DNA of 10,167 nt. Origin: Larix sibirica. Its lineage: Eukaryota; Streptophyta; Pinopsida; Pinales; Pinaceae. How positions within the stretch are numbered: position 1 is the first letter of the stretch; every line of letters starts with the position of its first letter. The notes beneath the pieces are model-generated. The model saw nothing but the letters and a program-made list of their open reading frames with translations, was not told the DNA's origin and did no database searches. Of this stretch, positions 7,491 through 10,167 are shown in pieces. The position numbers and the translations under genes were made by a program. The stretch lies in assembly GCA_004151065.3 (NCBI GenBank), contig NWUY0303874030.1, positions 1 to 10,167 on the forward strand, given 5' to 3'.

Positions 7491-8427
7491 ATGCTTCAAA
7501 CTATTGGATTGTCGGGGATATAATGCCCCTCCCGAATTCTCCAAGACATGGGTTGAATGCTGGAAATGCCCCGTCCGACCAGCCGTCATCATAAGGCTTT
7601 GGGCGGGACACTTGGAAAACACATGTGCTGCCATGTTAAGGCTGACGACCTACTTCATTATGTTGCTCTCATCACGTCATATTAACTGCAACCTGGTTAT
7701 GATTTCACCATGGTATGGGACAATGATAATAACAATTGGGAATGTCAAATTGAGATCCTTTAGTAAATTTCCTCCCCGCTCCCACACACCATTTGATCAT
7801 GGCCCATGTCATTGCTCCTGGGGAATTGTTTCCTGGTACAAAAGATTGTTTGATAGAGGAAATTTGGAAAGGACAAACATAAATGGAAATTATGGCACAG
7901 AAAAGGGGTCAGAGTTATATATTATTGCAGGGAAATTTGGAATTCTTTCATTTCGTGCCGTTAGCAAACATGGCGTGCTTTGGATTGCGTTATGCAAGGA
8001 AAAATTTAGAGGGTGTGTTGGCTTCTTTGTGGCGACTATGGATAGAGAGAACGATGTGCATGAGTCCTTTTGTTGTGATGAGTGTGGTGTTCGAAATCTC
8101 AGCTGGAGTGTGCGAAGGTTAAGCCGGAGGGTCAGCTGGGTGGAGCATGACAAGAAAAGTAGAGAAAGACGCAGGGAAGAGTGGCAAGAGGAGGATGAAC
8201 ATCAAAGATTGGAGGAGAAAATGAATTTCTAGTTGCAATTGGACTTGTTAGCAGATAGAATGGACCAACAACAGGATAAAGTTGAGGAATTGAAGGCCAA
8301 AGTGGAAACTCTTGAAAAAGAAGTTGCCGAGCTCAAGAGGAAGTTGAAGGAGGAGGAGGTTGAGGCATCATCAATTGCACCTCCACAAATCAAGCTGGAG
8401 GACCAGGTTCCTTGGTTTCATTTTTAG
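7459..8427 (+). pseudogene. LINE-B downstream frame with C-terminal leucine/valine heptad zipper, one TAG
   Basis: A frame in +1 relative to RNase H runs from ATG 7459, overlapping the RNase H end by 32 bp, to TAG 8427. One in-frame TAG lies at 8230-8232. The last 120 codons are very charged and helical. From about 8239 to 8346 hydrophobic residues fall on a clean heptad: L, M, V, V, V, L at one position and L, (Q), L, L, L at the other (QDKVEELKAKVETLEKEVAE lies inside). The TAG cuts what would be one long helix, so it looks like a late mutation. A CCDEC cysteine group lies near 8071-8085. The part from 7491 to about 8040 is less certain: frame 2 also reads protein-like (MAHVIAPGELFPGTK from 7799), so frameshifts may be hidden. 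Probably a C-terminal or extra ORF of the LINE; function unknown. Confidence 0.55.
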
Positions 8428-8671
8428 CATGATAGAATGAAATGCTCTTATGTAATTTTGCTAGGATAGTTTGTAAGGAAATATAAGCCTAGGACTATAG
8501 ACTTAGAGACTAGTATTCAGATCAAGAAGCTTGAATCTTTGCAAAGCTCCTACAGACTCTTTTTAGACTTTCATGCAAGATGCCTTGTTTTGATGCTATG
8601 TATCTCTGTTTGATGAGGAATTTTCCTCCTTTTTATTAATATAAATCTCTATCCGTTCTAGTAAAAAAAAA
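8428..8671 (+). other. LINE-B 3' UTR and poly(A) tail
   Basis: About 235 bp of non-coding sequence follow the last stop. It ends with CCTTTTTATTAATATAAA, a pyrimidine/A segment, TTCTAG-T and an A-run from 8663. The order of these short blocks matches the end of LINE-A, which marks it as the tail recognised by the reverse transcriptase of this LINE group. The right boundary is fixed by the target-site duplication. Confidence 0.8.
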
Positions 8672-8685
8672 ATTCAAGGCATGTC
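8672..8685 (+). repeat. Right target-site duplication of LINE-B
   Basis: Exact copy of 7071-7084, placed immediately after the poly(A). The first A may also be read as the last base of the A-run. The base after it, A at 8686, completes the CA terminus of the LTR, so the insertion point lay at the very end of the LTR. Confidence 0.92.
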
Positions 8686-8686
8686 A

Positions 8687-8699
8687 TGGTATCATAGCC
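8687..8699 (+). other. Primer binding site for initiator Met-tRNA
   Basis: TGGTATCATAGCC differs at one position (T for G at 8695) from TGGTATCAGAGCC, the well-known plant LTR-retrotransposon PBS complementary to the 3' end of initiator Met-tRNA. It follows directly after CA (8685-8686), exactly where a PBS sits behind a 5' LTR. It would prime minus-strand DNA synthesis. The position next to the terminal CA makes chance unlikely. Confidence 0.75.
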
Positions 8700-10167
8700 C
8701 TAGTCCTTTTCATAACTCGAGTTCCTCAGTCTGCCTTCTACCTAGCATATTATCTCTGCTATCTCCTAGTCCTTCTAGCTCTTTTGCCTTCATATTTACT
8801 TAGGAATCTCAAACCTAAGCTCCTCTGAAAAACCTAACATATTTTGGTGCCATGTGTGCGAACCCTAATCCCTACTCCCTATGCATCCTCTCCCCACGCC
8901 CGTGTTCTAACTCTCGGGTGTGACTATTTGACTAGTATTTATGTTTCGAGTTTCCATCCCCCACTACTCACATCTCTCTTTTTATCTACATGTAAAGCCT
9001 CATCCAATCCCTTCACTTGTATGTGCACTGCGACCAAAGAGGCAGATGAGGACACTTACCTACTTCATGTCCTTGTCCGTGATACCCATTCTCTTGCGTG
9101 CTCTCCTTCATACATTCGACTATACAACAAGCAACCTTACTCTCTATACAGGCCCATGACTATTATCTACCTCCATTGTTCTTTCCTTCTCTGTGTGACC
9201 TGGTAGCTCCCTCTGTGTGTACCTCGTTCACCATTCAAGCCTGCATGCAGCTCCCCGACAAGAGAATCATGATTCTCCTTCGACATAGGATAGGGTGGCA
9301 CTTTCTCTGAACAATCCCTTGATCATAAGAAACCCACATTTATTGCATTATATGGTTGAGTCCTTGCCAGGCCACCGCCATATAGGGATGGAAAACAACT
9401 TCAGGTCACTGTGGTTATAATTACAACCATTAAGAATGGAGGACCCACGTTTGTTAAGTTCATGTTTCCAAATGCCTTGTGGAAAGCTGAGAGGTGAGTT
9501 TATGTAGTCACCTCTGCATGGTAAGGAACTCAACTTCTATGACTTGGAGTGAGCCTATGAATTGGAGATCAAACTTGAGACATATCAACCAACAACATTA
9601 TCAACTAGCACAAAATTTGTGAGTTGGAGTGAGCCTGTGACTTGGCAAGAGACCACATGGCCTATGGCAAAGTTCAAGTTCTGTTATCTTTGCTTAGGTT
9701 TTGTGCACTTAATCGACATTCTTTCAATTCTTTCAAGGGATTTATTCCCAAATTTCCAGGGTTTTAACCAATGATAATAATGGAATCTAAATAGGTTTTT
9801 GATTTGAAGAGACCACCTATGGAAGGAGATTCCGAAGCCAGCCAATGCATGTATGCCATAACAGTTTGAAGAGCTTGCATGGTTTGTACTACAATAGAGC
9901 CTCGTATACTTTTTATTGCAAATACCAAAGAATATTTATGATTGCTCTAATTTTTATGTTCAGGGTAGAGATACCATTGTAATTTCTATACCCAACCAGT
10001 ATCATTGTAATTCTTTATGTCATTGTATTGCCATCACCCTTGAATATCTTATATTTTCCTTTTGGTATGATTGTAGAAATAAATTTGTATTCATAGAGTG
10101 TAATGAAAGAGTTACTGTTATCCCTAAGGTCTGCACCTTGACTGCTAGAGGGAAAAGCTAGGGCACT
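8700..10167 (+). other. LTR-element leader and internal region without recognisable genes
   Basis: From 8700 to about 9300 the + strand is strongly pyrimidine-rich (many CTCC, TCTCT and CCTT runs), as in some LTR-element leaders. The frames at 8844-9206, 8941-9159 and 9098-9310 are three overlapping frames of the same CT-rich stretch and none carries a gag motif. From 9300 on the composition is ordinary and AT-rich. No zinc knuckle, protease, integrase or reverse transcriptase motif was found up to the window end. The frame 9916-10161 also shows no motif. The 3' end of this region, including any polypurine tract and 3' LTR, is outside the window. Confidence 0.5.
9541..9645. repeat. Diverged 25-bp direct repeat, 80 bp apart
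   Basis: GACTTGGAGTGAGCCTATGA and following bases at 9541-9565 recur at 9621-9645 with about 3 differences in 25. The bases between the copies do not clearly match, so only this block is repeated. A related short phrase (AGAGACCAC...CTATGG) appears at about 9648 and 9808. This may be the trace of an old tandem duplication in the internal region of the LTR element. Confidence 0.5.

Larger units (their letters stand above)
7085..8671 (+). mobile_element. LINE-B: 5'-truncated L1-type retrotransposon with TSD and poly(A)
   Basis: This is a complete insertion of 1587 bp, bounded by 14-bp target-site duplications and ending in an A-run (8663-8671, running one more A into the duplication). The 5' end falls within the RNase H coding region, so reverse transcription stopped early, as is usual for LINEs. 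Inside are the remaining RNase H domain (to 7490), a downstream frame with a leucine/valine zipper (to 8427) and a 3' UTR. LINE-B differs clearly from LINE-A in sequence but has the same order of parts and a similar tail, so the two belong to related families. The exact duplication suggests it is younger than LINE-A. It is dead on arrival because it lacks promoter, endonuclease and reverse transcriptase. Confidence 0.93.
6781..10167 (+). mobile_element. LTR retrotransposon 5' end (LTR, PBS, leader), split by LINE-B
   Basis: The right end of an LTR is fixed by CA at 8685-8686, followed at once by a primer binding site (8687-8699). The left part of the LTR lies before LINE-B. Its start is uncertain: TGTTGGGATG at 6781 is typical of copia-like LTRs, TGACAT at 6741 would form a 6-bp inverted pair with the terminal ATGTCA, and TGTTGGAAAT at 6884 is also possible. 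Without LINE-B the LTR would be about 200-345 bp. Sequence after the PBS to the window end belongs to the internal region, which shows no gag, protease, integrase or reverse transcriptase. The element is therefore either non-coding (LARD-like) or decayed. The 3' LTR is not in the window. Superfamily (copia or gypsy) is unresolved. Confidence 0.5.

Noticed and set aside
7883-8153. Frames on both strands inside the LINE-B downstream region (79 and 87 codons) as separate genes
   Set aside because: They overlap the longer +1 frame. The frame-2 product could be part of a frameshifted original, which I note there, but there is no evidence for an independent gene.
8863-8871. AACCCTAA as telomere-like repeat
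   Set aside because: A single copy; no array.
8844-9310. Three overlapping frames (8844-9206, 8941-9159, 9098-9310) as a gag protein
   Set aside because: All three frames of one CT-rich stretch are open because such sequence has few stops; Ser/Leu/Pro/Thr-rich products without gag motifs or zinc knuckle.
9916-10161. 81-codon frame at the window end as a host gene exon
   Set aside because: No motif or domain and AT-rich composition; CATTGTA recurs three times (about 9974, 10003, 10021), which fits repeat-derived DNA better.

Overview
The window looks like gene-poor, repeat-derived DNA from the nuclear genome of a land plant with a large genome. It is AT-rich and has no intact gene. It holds two decayed L1-type (non-LTR) retrotransposon 3' ends of the plant kind that carry an RNase H domain after the reverse transcriptase, and a plant-style LTR retrotransposon end with an initiator-Met-tRNA primer binding site. 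A gymnosperm such as a conifer is my best guess, but that is inference from style and not a proven match. Most open frames are chance or shadow frames, and no host gene could be supported on either strand.

Layout. Positions 1-2541 hold the 3' part of a first LINE (LINE-A). In order it has the linker after the reverse transcriptase, the zinc-binding zf-RVT region, a second linker, an RNase H domain, a downstream frame ending in a coiled-coil-like stretch, a 3' UTR and a short poly(A). It is broken by several 1-base indels. Positions 2542-5842 are AT-rich and gene-free, with one exact 74-bp tandem duplication at 3182-3329 and a few short palindromes. Positions 5843-6170 carry a degenerate repeat built on a CACTTGG-like motif. 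A TATA-like box and an AATAAA signal follow, and may be regulatory remains of an older LTR.

The best-resolved structure is a nested insertion at about 6781-8699. The end of an LTR (TG...CA) and its adjacent primer binding site (8687-8699) were split by a 5'-truncated LINE (LINE-B, 7085-8671). LINE-B ends in poly(A) and is flanked by a perfect 14-bp target-site duplication (7071-7084 and 8672-8685). It enters inside the RNase H domain, so the first catalytic Asp is missing. Removing it puts the LTR terminus, CA and PBS next to each other. Positions 8700-10167 are the pyrimidine-rich leader and apparent internal region of the LTR element, with no recognisable gag or pol.

Nothing here works as a gene set. 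Order of events: the LTR element inserted first and LINE-B jumped into it later. LINE-A is an older, more eroded relative. The most interesting shared trait is that both LINEs carry, downstream of RNase H and in the +1 frame, a long frame interrupted by a single TAG. In LINE-B this frame encodes a very regular leucine/valine heptad zipper, and in LINE-A a weaker coiled-coil-like segment.
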